Notes: a model not told the origin generated them from the letters alone. A stretch of DNA of 64,000 bases from Cyrtodaria siliqua (GCA_037043455.1 JAWPHD010005599.1:1-64000); one strand, 5' to 3'. Numbered from the stretch's first letter, positions 13,870-23,707 are shown. Numbers and translations are program-made.

Positions 13870-15010
13870 CGAGTTTTGAGTGGGGTGCGGGGTGGGGGTG
13901 GAGAGAGGCGGGGGTGGATGGTGGGGGGAGTGGCGGTGGTGAGAGCAACATATATGTGTAAGAAGCTATGTAATACTTCACCAAAACAACACAAAAATAT
14001 GAAGAAATTTTATTTTTTTTTAAAATCGAGTTTGAGTGGGATGGGGTAGAGGTGTGGGGTGGGGAGGGCAACAAGTGTAAGAATTGACTAAAACAACAAA
14101 GAAATATGTAAAAAAAAACAAAAAAGTTCAAGTGTGTGTGTGTGGGGGGAGGGGGGGTGGGTTGAGAGGCAAGTGGGGGTTGGGGGTGGGTGGGAACGGG
14201 AGGGGGGGGGGGGGGGGGGCAACACATATATGTGTAAGAATTGACTAAAACAACACAGAAATTGAAGAAAAAAAAATTAGATTTACAAGTGGGGTTTGGT
14301 GTGGGTGGGGGAACGGGTGGGGGAGAGGCGGGAGTGGGTTTGAGGAGGGGGTGGGGGGAACACGTATGTAAGAATTGCTAAAACAACACAGAAATATGTA
14401 AAACAATAGTTTCAAGTGGTGGTGTGTGGGGGAGCAGGGATAGGGTGAGAGGCAGGAGTGGGTGGGGGTGGGGGGGTTGGGGGGTAGGGTTGTGTGGATT
14501 TTGTGAAAATTGACTAAACAACAAAGAAATATGTAAAAAAAAAAAAAAGTTTCAAGTCTGGGGAGGGGTGGGGGTGGGGTGGTGGGGGTGATGGGGTGAG
14601 AGGCGGGAATCAGTTGGGGTTTGTGGAGGTTTATGTGTGTAAGAATTGACTAAAACAACAAAGAAATATTTTTAAAAAAAAATCAAAAATCAAGTGTGGG
14701 GCGTGGTGGGTGGGGTGATGGAGTGAGAGGCAGTGGGGGGGGGGGGAGTGGGGAGGGTTGCAACATACATGTATTAGAACTGACAAAAGCAACACAGAAA
14801 TATGTAAAAAAAAAAAAAAAAAAAGTTTCAAGTCTGGGCGGGATGGGGGTGGGGAGGTGATGGGGTGAGAGGCGTGGGGTGGGGTGGTGGGTGCAGGGAG
14901 GGTTGCAACATATATGTGTAGGAATTGACAAAAGCAACACAGAAATATGTAAAAAAAAAAAAAAAAAAAAAGTGGGGGGGGGGGGCGGTGGGGGGGAGAG
15001 GAGGCAGCCC
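13870..15010. repeat. G-rich 135-bp tandem array of family 1 element
   Basis: About eight diverged units. Each has GTGTAAGAATTGACTAAAACA, ACAGAAATATGTAAAAA with a variable A-run, AGTTTCAAGTGTGGGG, and a G/T-rich tract with GAGAGGCGGG. Runs of G up to about 18 occur near 14200. The same unit recurs at 28900-29270 and 32020-32100 inside the second family 1 copy. Proline- and phenylalanine-rich open frames on the minus strand are composition artefacts. Confidence 0.85.
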
Positions 15011-15109
15011 ATGCCTCAATATGGGTGAAGTAATAAGATGCATAATGCTATAACAAATCCCAAACCAAAATTATAGATATATACATGCTTACATGCAAAC
15101 CTAGATCTG

Positions 15110-15494
15110 CCTTTATTGCACATTTTATGGGCCATCACAATTTGGGTTCCATGGGAGCCCAGAATTTGCAAAAGACAAAATTACTTATCCAACCCTTTAC
15201 AACATACTATAAGGAAACCAATTCCAAAATTTAGTTCAGCTAGGACAAGAAATGTAAGAGATATAGACCTGTAAACACAGCTTACACGCAAAATTTGATG
15301 TGAAACAGACACATTTTAAGGGCTATCAGAATTTGGGTTCCATGGGAGCCCAGGGATAACAGGAACCAAAATTACTTAAGCAGCCCTTAAGATAATGCTA
15401 TAAGGAAGCCCATGGCCAAATTTGGTTGTGCTAGGATAAGAAATGTAAGAGATATAGACTTGTAAACACAGCTTACACGCAAACCTGAATGTGG

Positions 15495-15531
<37 letters not shown>

Positions 15532-15540
15532 GGGTGATTA
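15110..15540 (+). repeat. Repeat pair plus (GACGCC)n, internal to family 1
   Basis: Two diverged copies of about 190 bp containing GGGCCATCACAATTTGGGTT, CCATGGGAGCCCAG and GATATAGACCTGTAAACACAG. They are followed by five GACGCC hexamers (about 15496-15527). The same arrangement is at 31720-32460. Confidence 0.8.
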
Positions 15541-15578
15541 CATAAGCTCTCTTATTCTTCGAATAGTCGAGCTAAAAA

Positions 15579-17230
15579 TGGTAAAGGACCATACTATTAT
15601 GCTGCATGCACTATACTTATGAGAGTTATATATCGTAGGTCACAGAGATTTTTAAATTGTTCTATATAGAAGGTTATGTAAAACATGCGATTGCTGAAGC
15701 GGCAACCAAATATAATGTCAGGGTCGCCATTTGAACAAACTTGGTAGAGGATCATAAGCTTATGATAACTGCATAATATTAAACCTTAAGCTCTTCTAGT
15801 TTCAGGGAAGATTTTTAAAGACTTTCCTATACAACGCCATGTAAAACTGTATTTCCTGGGGCGGGTCTAGATGTGATCCCAGGATCACCATTTGAACAAA
15901 CTTGGTAGAGGAACATAAGCTGATGCTACATTTTATATGCCTTGTTGTTTGAGAAAAAAATATTTTAAAGTTTTTCCCTATGTAAGTCTGTCCCGTTTTA
16001 TTGGGATGACAGTATGGTAAGCGTGAGGTTTGATGCATTCTAGAACCTGGTTTAAACCTCCAGCGGCCTTTTTTGCCACTGACCGTCCCAAGGCGGTAGC
16101 CCTATTGTCAACCCTTTTTGTGTTTGTGCCTTCATTCTTTATAATTATTGCCATTCATGTTTGTCATTTTGCGAGTTTTTGGGTTTACTGTGTTCTGTGG
16201 AAACTGCATTTCCTGTTCCACGTTTATACTTATTACTTGTAAAACATGTTATCCCTGGGGTGGGGATAAATTAGATATCAGGGCCACCATTTAAACAACT
16301 CGGTAGAGGACAATAAGCTTATGGTAAATGCAAAACCTTAAATCTCTGGCTACGGTAATTTCGGAGAAAAATGTTTTTTAAATTTGTTTTCTATTTAAGT
16401 CTATGTAAAACCCATGACCCATGGCGAGGTGCCAAATGCGACACCATAATCACCTTTAGAACAAACTTTGGTAGAGGACCAATAGCTTATAGTAAATACA
16501 AAATTGTAAACCTTCGGCTCTAGTAGTTTCAAGATTCAACATTTGAACACATTTGGTAGAGGACCATAAGCGTATAACAAAATATCAAACCTCTGGCTAT
16601 TATTGTTTCAGAAGAAGATCTTTTTTGTTTTTCCCTAAATAAGTCTAAGTAAAGCATGTGACACATGGGGCGGTGCCAAATTTGACCCCAAGTTTAACAT
16701 TTCAGCAAAATCAGTAGAGGACCATAAACCTATAACAAATGCAAATATATTAAAACTCTGGCTCTTGAAGTTTCATATACTACTAAGAATATTTGTTTAT
16801 GTTTTTCGCTATATAAATCTATGTAAAATATAGGACCCCTGGGGCGGGCCCAAATTTGACCTCGGGGTCACCATTTGAACAAAGTTGGTAGAGGGCCATA
16901 ATCTTATAGTAAATGTAATATATTAAAACAATGGCTCTTGTAGGTTCATAGAAGAAGATTTGTTTAAGTTTTTCCCAATATAAGTCTAGGTAAAACTGCA
17001 ACCACTGGGGCGGGGCCAAATTTGAACCCAGAGTCACCATTTCAATAATTTGCTAGAGGACCGTAAGCTGATGCTACATGTAATACATGAGAACTCTGTG
17101 CCTTGAGTTTCAGAGAAGAAACTCGTTTCCTGTAAGTCTATGCAAAACATGCAAACTCTTCAGTAACAAATGTTGAACTCCAAGGACAAGGCCATGTTTG
17201 ACCCGGGAATTTTATTTCAATAAACTTGAT
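15579..17230 (+). repeat. 165-bp minisatellite array
   Basis: About eight to nine diverged units sharing CATTTGAACAAACTTGGTAG, AGGACCATAAGCTTATAG, GTTTCAGAGAAGA, AAGTCTATGTAAAACATG and CTGGGGCGGGGCCAAATTTG. The first segment completes the unit interrupted at 11365. One unit is interrupted by a SINE-like insert (about 15992-16230). No credible gene. Confidence 0.85.
15992..16230 (+). mobile_element. SINE-like dispersed repeat inserted in 165-bp array
   Basis: The array unit is broken at TATGTAAGTCT and resumes at TTGTAAAACATG. The insert has GTGAGGTTTGATGCA, CTGGTTTAAACCTCC, TTTTGCCACTGACCGT and CCAAGGCGGTAGCCC. A clear homologue lies on the minus strand at 22262-22390. A diverged relative with the same CTGACCGTTCCAAG core is at 48480-48745 and 59432-59710. 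A conserved core with differing ends suggests a SINE-type family; no tRNA promoter boxes were recognised. Confidence 0.55.
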
Positions 17231-17926
17231 AGTCTAGGCGTTGGCGATCATTTTAAATGTCTAAATCAGCCGTTCTTGAAAAGAAGAGTAATCCAAATAG
17301 ACAAGGTAAGCCAAAAATAGAAGAAGCTTTTTAAGATATTTTCCCTTTAATCTCTAAATGCAAACTTTGGACGTCCGGGGTCTAGTTTACTTTGGGAACA
17401 TCATTAAACAAATCTGATGTAATTATCACTTCTGAAAAACACTGTTGAAATATACACAATGGTTCTTGAGAAGATTGTTGTCGTTTTCCCCATATTTCTA
17501 TTTATACAAACAAAATACCATAAGAGCTGGAGCTCGGTTTATAACTTTCTGGACATATAAGTTTGTATATGTTGATATTTCCAGAGTTTAACTAAAATAC
17601 TGGCAAAGAACTCTTTATGCAACCGTGCTAGGTGGTGTAAGAGATGTGTCTTTTTATACAATACCTCTCATAAAACTGAGTCTGCTATTTTTATCTCTTG
17701 TTTGTGTTTGTTGCTTTCAAGGGATCCCCTTTTCAGTATTTATTGACATTAAAACTAGCGTTTGTTTAGTGCAGTGTGGAGGCCGTAAAATGCCTCCCGA
17801 CTACAAATCAATAGTGTTATTATTTACTGGTAAGTTGATATTATGTTTTGGTTTCTAGAGTACGAATTAACTATCAATAAATACTGCCTGATGAAAATTG
17901 CTTCATATTATACATAAACCTAGTTT
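17231..17926. other. Intergenic sequence with one candidate plus-strand start
   Basis: No firm feature. At 17790 there is AAAATGCCTCCCGACTAC running 14 codons (hydrophobic SIVLLF) to a consensus donor G|GTAAGT. The sequence before it (GTGTTTGTTGCTTTCAAGG to GTGCAGTGTGGAGGCC) looks like part of a dispersed repeat, so I do not call a gene. Confidence 0.3.
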
Positions 17927-17949
17927 TTAAGTTTGTATTGGCTTTTTTT
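17927..17949 (-). CDS. Candidate terminal exon of CXorf38-like gene
   Basis: Downstream of exon 4 (phase 1 end) the first good acceptor on the minus strand is TTATTGATTGCAG. Joining there gives about seven more codons (lysine-rich, ending PIQT) and then TAA. This is only a splice-site argument; a polyadenylation signal is not obvious nearby, and the true last exon could lie elsewhere. If exon 4 were read through instead, the frame would end at 18001. Confidence 0.3.
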
Positions 17950-18047
17950 CTGCAATCAATAAAACAATAAGGCAGTCACTGGGGATATCGATCAATGCAT
18001 TTATTCTGTCATTAGAATTATAGTTCCGGGTACAATTATACACTTAC

Positions 18048-18162
18048 TGTCTTTCCTCTGCAAATAGGCTTGAAGCTGCTGCACCCTTACACAGTGCCTG
18101 TCCTTCACAGACTGCATATCTGTCTGTAGATTCCCAATATCAAGCTGACACTGTGATAGTTC
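18048..18162 (-). CDS. CXorf38-like gene, exon 4 (coiled coil)
   Basis: Bounded by acceptor TTTACCTTTGCAG and perfect donor GACA|GTAAGTG. It enters in phase 0 from exon 3 and leaves in phase 1 (115 nt, 38 codons plus one base). The residues begin ELSQCQLDIGNLQTDMQSVK and continue with heptad-like spacing, extending the coiled coil. Matching phase and clean splice sites support a real exon; the product name rests on exons 1 and 2. Confidence 0.7.
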
Positions 18163-19334
18163 CTGCAAAGGTAAACCAGCGTATGTGATGATCGAGTTTT
18201 CAAACATTTAGGTAAGAATAACATTAAGGGCCAAGAAACTGATTGTAAAAAATAAACAGCCAGAACATACTATATATAGCGTGACTGTGAATTCTTAACG
18301 TAAATAAACGTTTTGGATAACATGACATGATACGAGGCTCTGGTAGGTTGCGTTGAAAGATTATGATGACTTATTGCGCTCATACGCTATACTAAGAACA
18401 GCCTTTTCTGAAGTGTTCAAAGCCTTTTTTTTAAAAATTTCAATATTTCATATGGCGTTGTACCTTCAGGGTAATTGCCTTAATTTAAAAAAAAGAAAAA
18501 GAAAGAAATTCACCAGCTGGCTGCCCACTTAACCGCGGGTCTTCATATTCATAAACCAACCTAATGTGTCACATTAACATTCCAACGGTGTAATTTGTTT
18601 ATCAATACATTTTTTTACCTCTGCCACCAACAGTTTCATAATAATCATATTCCTGAAGTTATAACGGTTGCTTGTTTTGTTATTGTTCTGACAAGCAGCA
18701 AGTGATCATGATCGGTGCTTATGTAAGAATAAGGTTAAAGTAATAAACACATTTACCATTATAAAGCAATATAATAATTTAAAACACTACACAACAATGT
18801 TTAACTGTGAAAAATGGTCATACAGAAATCACACAGCACCTAAATGCAATGGTACCGCACTGCACCACAAACAAAGAACAAATTTTGTGTCTTCTCTAAT
18901 CAAAACTGTATTACATAAGTAGGTTGGTCCCATTCAGTGTGTTAATAATAATGGGTTAATTTTGTTCAGCGAAATTCGGTGTCCACCATTGCTGCTATAC
19001 ATAATCTTGAGATCTACGGCTTCACGTTATCGTGAGACTATGTAAAGTAGCAATGACTGATAATTTGGGACCCATTCCGGATATCGAAAAATTAATGCTT
19101 TATTTCGACAATACAATCGCCACTGGTGCAATTATATATAGTTATGGGAGTAGGTACATTAAATATTGATTTATGGATATCTGGTAATGAATTAAGGAAA
19201 ATAAATTGAAGCCGTTATAGACACGGGCCGAAAATCTATGACTGAGTCTAAAAAATCAACATAAAGTAGTAAATAAAAAGAAGGAAAATGCTTTTAGTCA
19301 GAGAAGGCTCAGATTACCACTTTACATCACATAC
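18163..19334. other. Intron 3 of CXorf38-like gene
   Basis: AT-rich, bounded by GTATGTG at the upstream end and TTTGCAG at the downstream end (minus strand). No repeat, RNA gene or nested exon recognised. Confidence 0.55.
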
Positions 19335-19832
19335 CTGCTGAATCCGGATTAACCGTTTCTGAATACTTGACTGTTCCTGATGACACTCAACCTGATTCTG
19401 TACGAAGGTGTTTAGTGTCTGGTTAAGACTCGTCAGTGCTACGGCATCCGCAGCATGCTTGTCAATGTCAGATACAGCATTGTCTCGACTGTCGTCGAGA
19501 GCAGTCATCGCCTTTTCCATGTTAGTCTTTATAATGTCCAACGATTCATCAAGCTTTGTCTGAACACTTATTTTGGCATCAAGAGCACTCTTGTCTATGC
19601 CAGATACAGATTTGATATTTGCCTCATCTAGGTTTTTTCTTTGTACATCATATAGGCTTACTAGTGATTCCTTTGCATTCGACTCTGCTGATGATATGAA
19701 CTCCACACTTTCGAAAAGTTTATTTTTTAAATCTTGTAGAGCCTCTTGCTTCTTTTGTTCTATAGCATCTAAAGCTTCTTGGCGCATTTCAAGCTCATCT
19801 CTTGTTGAAATTACCAGTTTATCTGTCTTCAA
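19335..19832 (-). CDS. CXorf38-like gene, exon 3 (long coiled coil)
   Basis: 498 nt, 166 codons, phase 0 at both ends: acceptor TCTATATTTCAG, donor CAGCAG|GTATGTG. It is rich in E, K, Q, D and S with hydrophobics at heptad spacing (LEMRQEALDAIEQKKQEAL is typical), so it should form a long coiled coil, probably for oligomerisation. No transmembrane segment or signal peptide. A C-terminal coiled coil after the conserved N-terminal region is seen in mollusc CXorf38/DZIP3-like proteins (from memory). Confidence 0.85.
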
Positions 19833-20116
19833 CTGAAATATAGACACAAAGATATACGAAGAATCTTATATAAGTGTGTGTTAATTTCATATGAAAACAT
19901 ATGGAACCATTACTTATTTGTGAGACTTAGCGAGTAAACTAGTAATTTTCGTCAAGTTTCGTATTTTGTCGTATATAAATTCCTTTAATTATATGACTCA
20001 AATTTTTTAGTTATTCACACAAATTAACTAGGATATACCCTTGTAACAAATACAATCGGACGCATCGTATATCGGTGCTGTACATTGCATGATATCATTC
20101 AATGCATATGAGATCG

Positions 20117-20371
20117 CTCACATGCCAAATGATCGGAACCAATCACATTGCAGATCGTGGCATTTTTATATTCTATTTAATACCGCAACAAACCAACTGC
20201 GCCAGTCGGTTAGAGCGTCGTCTACTATGTGTCTACTGAACCGAAGGTTCAGGGTTCGAGCCTTATATAAGGCAACATTTTTTAAACCATACAACGTTAA
20301 GATATTTCAAAAAATATTATACAAAACTATAAGGAATTATTGTGATTGGTTCCGATAATTTGGCATTTGAG
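20117..20371. mobile_element. 255-bp TIR element (MITE-like) with tRNA-like core
   Basis: Ends are 31-bp inverted repeats with two mismatches: left 20117-20147 contains ATCGGAACCAATCACA, right 20341-20371 contains TGTGATTGGTTCCGAT. No convincing target duplication. The interior carries a tRNA-like segment with both pol III boxes. A TIR element containing a tRNA-type promoter is unusual and may be a composite. Confidence 0.65.
20199..20270 (+). pseudogene. tRNA pseudogene or tRNA-derived promoter
   Basis: A-box-like GCCAGTCGGTTAGAGCG and B-box GGGTTCGAGCC at correct spacing. The acceptor stem does not pair properly, so it is not a functional tRNA call. It ends near the palindrome GCCTTATATAAGGC. 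Confidence 0.55.
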
Positions 20372-21122
20372 TACTCTGATATAAAGGGTATTTGTTTTTC
20401 TTTTATATTTGAAAGTCACGTTGTTTCAATGTCATTTTGCGATGTACCTAATGTATGAAATGAACAATTTGGAAATCGCCAAACACGATAAATACAAAAA
20501 GATATTGCAATCTCGGTTTGATTGAGACTTGCATGAACACTGGTGACAAAATGCTTGCTATGCCCTCTAGCACCGGGTTGAGCAGATCTCAATATTTAAA
20601 ATGTCAATAGTACGAAAATTGGAGCCATCTCGAAGATGGTATGCATTAGATGGTGAACGTATGGTCCCAGTTTCTAACAAAATGCTGTGCCCTGAATGAG
20701 GAAACATTGAGTCCAATGAACTAAACAGAATTTAGTTGAAACCCGGCACCTTGAAAACTACAATGAGGTGTTTCTAATTATGATTTTTTGTATATTTTTA
20801 CAATAACATTTAAGTGTATCGTTTACTTATTTTTCTGAATGTTGACATTATTTGTTTGAGATTCCTTTTTGATTGGAATTCTATTATGTATAATGTATTG
20901 GTGCTGCGGGCAGGATAACAGTAAACAAACACAAACAAAAGAAAAAAGTAGCAGACCCGTGTGAGAATAAATAATATAATGCATCTTCACTAAGAAAATG
21001 AAAATGTTGCATCTCCTGTAATCTTTACTAAAATGCACTTAGCATAGTATCGCGTTCAACCCGCGATATATGATTCTTCAATAGTATATGTTTGTTAATA
21101 ATACGTCTACAATATAACCTAC

Positions 21123-21281
21123 CTGTTTAAGATTCTGTCTGGCAGTGACAGCATCGGGGTGATTCACCAGCTGTTTACTGTCATTCAGGAGATCAATCAT
21201 GTCATCGATGTATTGTCCGAGCTGGGCGTCTGTGACTTCCAACTTAGGCGAATGCATGATGGTGTTACGCGCCTCTCTGTT
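21123..21281 (-). CDS. CXorf38-like gene, exon 2 (HEPN-type motif)
   Basis: 159 nt, exactly 53 codons, phase 0 at both ends: acceptor TGTTTACAG, donor AAACAG|GTAGGTT. It begins NREARNTIMHSPKLEVTD. RNTIMH matches the Rnxxx[x]H signature of HEPN domains and the RNEIMHSSEMKVS segment I recall from vertebrate CXorf38; the first helix lies at the end of exon 1. Some HEPN proteins are RNases or RNA-binding immune factors; activity here is inference. The neighbours in the transcript (cysteine-rich exon 1, coiled-coil exon 3) match mollusc CXorf38/DZIP3-like proteins. Confidence 0.85.
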
Positions 21282-21383
21282 CTGTAAACAGTAAGGGTGT
21301 CAGAGCGTTAATCGTCTTTTGTTTAACATACGTTTAAATTTACACATTTACAGAATAAATGTAACAGTTGTTGACAAAATCGT

Positions 21384-21452
21384 GCCTAAACCTGGACTCG
21401 AACCCAGGGTCTCTGGCTTACTACTACGCTCTAACCACTGAGCTATCGAGGA
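21384..21452 (-). pseudogene. tRNA-Thr-like pseudogene, copy 1
   Basis: 69 nt with D-arm GCTCAGTGGTTAGAGC and T-loop TTCGAGT. A 3-nt loss in the anticodon stem-loop destroys the fold. Confidence 0.6.
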
Positions 21453-21590
21453 CATACGGTTAGAAATCGAATACCATTTACCTGTACCCAGTTACATACA
21501 CCCTCATCAGACTGAAATTCGTTGCTGATTTGCTAATTATACAGCAGAACCACTGCTGGTGTTAATATAACAGATGGTGAAAGAAATCGT

Positions 21591-21662
21591 TCCTTAACCG
21601 GGACTCGAACCCAGGGTCTCTGGTTTACCGTACCAGCGCTCTAACCATTGAGCTATCGAAAA
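21591..21662 (-). pseudogene. tRNA-Thr(GGT)-like sequence, copy 2
   Basis: 72 nt. The anticodon stem CTGGT/ACCAG pairs perfectly around ACGGTAA (anticodon GGT). The T stem pairs with one G-U. Position 33 is C instead of the near-universal U and the acceptor stem is weak, so probably repeat-derived rather than a working tRNA. Confidence 0.6.
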
Positions 21663-21834
21663 CATACGGACGGTAAGGAATCGAGTATTCACCGTTTACC
21701 TGTAACCGGTTACATACACCCACACCAGACTGAAATTCATCCCTGAATTTCTAATTATACAGTAGAACCACTGCTGGTGTTTCTCAGGATGCTCCCAGAC
21801 GAGCCCCTAAATATAACAGGTGGTGAAAAATCGT

Positions 21835-21906
21835 GCCTCAACCGGGACTAGAACCCAGGGTCTCTGGCTTACCGTACCAGCACTCTAACCACTGAGCTAT
21901 CGAGGA
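21835..21906 (-). pseudogene. tRNA-Thr(GGT)-like sequence, copy 3
   Basis: 72 nt; acceptor stem TCCTCGA pairs 6 of 7 with TTGAGGC. The anticodon stem-loop is as in copy 2, with C33. The T-loop is TTCTAGT instead of TTCGAGT. Likely tRNA-derived repeat. Confidence 0.6.
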
Positions 21907-22261
21907 CATACGGCTAGGAATCGATTATTCACCATTTACCTGTACCCGGTTACATAAAGTATTATCACATAAAGACATTGGACGTATTTTTAAACCAATG
22001 TAACTCAAACTTTAAAAGCAACTGGAGTAATTCGATCCACAAAACGTACCGATTATAGGTAATCTTTTCTTGAAACAACTCATTATTAATCATATTCTAT
22101 ATTTAATCATATTTTATCTCGGTATGCATCTCGATAGTCGTTGTAAGTCAACAGGAAGAGTAGCATTCACAGAATACTGTCACTCAAACAAGTATTACAC
22201 CGCAAAGGTGATTAAAAAAGTACATCACAAACACATTCAGGGAAAAAAGCACATCACAAAC

Positions 22262-22390
22262 ATATAAGGGTTGACAACAGGGGTACCGCCTCGGAACGGT
22301 CAGTGGCAAAAGGGACCACCGGGAAGTTTAAACCGGTTCAAGGGTGCATCAAACCTCACTCTTACCCTGTCATCATCCCTAAACAACGTG
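22262..22390 (-). mobile_element. SINE-like dispersed repeat, minus orientation
   Basis: On the minus strand it reads GTGAGGTTTGATGCACCC, CCGGTTTAAACTTCCC, TTTTGCCACTGACCGTTCC and GAGGCGGTACCCCTGTTG, closely matching the plus-strand insert at 15992-16230. The same order of blocks in two separate contexts identifies a mobile repeat. Confidence 0.6.
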
Positions 22391-22984
22391 ACAGTGTAAA
22401 TAAAAAATAATCCCCACCGAGTTAACCCCTTACATTAGAGAAAACGTGGATAGGTGTTATAAGAAAAAACACAGAAATGTTCATGTATATAATATTATCA
22501 AAAAATAAGTTAAGCCTAAGAGGCAAATCAGATATGTACTCGATGACTTGTCTGAAGTCAGAGCTTCAAGGGGAAAGCCGTTAAGGGCACGACAAAACAG
22601 AGTGAAGAACATTCATCAAACGGTACCCGCCTTAAAGGATTTAGGAACATGTTGCAATAGTTTACCGTCCGTCCGGTCTTTTCTAGAATGAAAAGATAAA
22701 ACACATCAACTTAAGGTGAATCTATTATGAAACATACCATGTGTTCAACCTGAACCAGTCATCCCATACGCCTGTTATATATACATGTACAACACATTGG
22801 CATAGGAAATGGCTTTATTATGTCGAGTATTATGATAAAGTGAACAATATGTAGCATAAACACAGTTTTGTAAACAGTACTACATTGATTTCGGTCGACT
22901 CAAGAAGACAATTAATCAAACTGTCATTTCAGGACAATTTAAAATATTTATTTATTGGCTTATTTCATTGAAACATTTTTTAAT

Positions 22985-23323
22985 CATTGGCGTAGCTCTG
23001 CGTAGGCCCTGTAGGCCCGGGCCTACGCCTAATTTTCAGAAATAGAAAAATTAAAAATCGGGGGGTGGGAGGATGAAGGGGGTGGGGGAGGGGCTGTATA
23101 ACGGCGTTGTAAACAGAAAATATCATTTTCATATATATTTGTTTAGTTATCTTTGCCCTTCTTAAAGTCTAAAATATACGTCAGCACGCACCTAATGCAT
23201 TCTAACATCAAAAAAAAATCGTGGGGGTGAGTGGGGGGGGGGGGGGGCATGTCCCCGGACCACCATAGCATAATTACTTTAACTGTGGGCCTATTCCGTC
23301 AAAAAGGCCAAGCTACGCCCCTG
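22985..23323. mobile_element. Short non-autonomous DNA element (hAT-like MITE)
   Basis: Left end CATTGGCGTAGCT and right end AGCTACGCCCCTG are inverted repeats (CAnnGGCGTAGCT), a terminus type I associate with hAT elements. The interior is G-rich (GGGGGTGGG) with no coding. TTAATC flanks both sides with slight offset; a clean 8-bp duplication is not seen. The perfect 16-bp palindrome GTAGGCCCGGGCCTAC is at 23011-23026. Confidence 0.55.
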
Positions 23324-23608
23324 TTAATCGATATGTTAATATGAAAATCCCATTATCTTAATATGTTAAAGGGTCCTCCAAATTGAAATAACTTTCCTTT
23401 GTATTACAAAGATAATGATTAGCAGTTTCTAAAAATACTTCGGTCAAAATCGTAAACCTATTCGTTCATCGGTAAATCACGAATCCATACGGCACATTTG
23501 CCCCTAATACACACCTGTCACGGAAACGTAACTGAGGTTTCACGGAAACAGCCGAATGGAAAAACCCCGTTGACGTCACGCATTACCTATGGTTCGTTAG
23601 AAACCAAA

Positions 23609-23707
23609 ATGGCGGACACAAACCAAGTAAACAATGCGAGCGAAGTGGACAATCAACATTTTGTGTACCCCATCCACTTTGATTCTGAGCGTATAAAGTA
23701 TAAATGA
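23609..23707 (+). CDS. Short plus-strand open frame in TTAA transposon
   Basis: ATG in strong context (AAAATGGCGGAC, which also fits a YY1-type start-site element) opens 32 codons, MADTNQVNNASEVDNQ onward. It may be a first exon using a donor near 23700 (AAA|GTATAA) or a non-coding accident. TGACGTCA lies about 30 bp upstream. I recognise no family. Confidence 0.3.
   Translation: MADTNQVNNASEVDNQHFVYPIHFDSERIKYK

Larger units (their letters stand above)
7051..14033 (-). repeat. Right arm of giant inverted repeat
   Basis: Mirror copy of 1-6998. Similarity fades near 14033, where the right side enters a G-rich array and the left side meets the window edge. A spacer of about 52 bp (6999-7050), itself one satellite unit, separates the arms, so the whole is effectively one 14-kb palindrome. 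Confidence 0.93.
11366..15578 (+). mobile_element. Helitron-like element, family 1 (4.2 kb, with nested family 2)
   Basis: Starts CAAGAGCTGTCGGAGAACAG (hairpin GCTGT-cggaga-ACAGC), followed by the subterminal motif AGCTCGACTATTCGA. Ends with the hairpin TATTC-TTC-GAATA (15553-15565) and GTCGAGCTAAAAA; GAATAGTCGAGCT is the reverse complement of the 5' motif. Internally, in order: a G-rich 135-bp array, copies of a GGGCCATCACAATTTGGGTT repeat, and (GACGCC)n just before the 3' end. The flanks are halves of a 165-bp array unit (...TTTGAAAAA and TGGTAAAGG...), so insertion was between A and T without target duplication. No transposase frame, so it is non-autonomous. A second copy with the same internal order is at 28505-32515. 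Confidence 0.65.
19833..21122. other. Intron 2 of CXorf38-like gene
   Basis: Contains a TIR element with a tRNA-like core at 20117-20371; the remainder is AT-rich with nothing else recognised. Donor GTAGGTT and acceptor ATATTTCAG on the minus strand. Confidence 0.6.
21360..21965 (-). repeat. Three tandem tRNA-derived units of about 230 bp
   Basis: Three copies share a tRNA-like segment followed by CTGGTGTTAATATAACAG, CCATTTACCTGTACCCGGTTAC and CAGACTGAAATTCGT motifs. Spacing is 207 bp (first to second) and 244 bp (second to third). The third copy has an extra TCTCAGGATGCTCCCAGACG. This looks like local tandem amplification of a tRNA-headed repeat. Confidence 0.75.

Noticed and set aside
13760..15043. 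Minus-strand open frames of 66-155 codons, proline- and phenylalanine-rich
   Set aside because: They read the G-rich 135-bp array and poly-A runs; no start context, no domain, and composition tracks the repeat.
17625..17858. 77-codon plus-strand frame with hydrophobic stretches, possible secreted-protein first exon
   Set aside because: Most of it lies in sequence resembling a dispersed repeat; the only exon-like part (from 17790) has no partner exon.
21591..21906. Functional tRNA-Thr genes
   Set aside because: C33, weak acceptor pairing and tandem repetition with shared flanks point to tRNA-derived repeat units.
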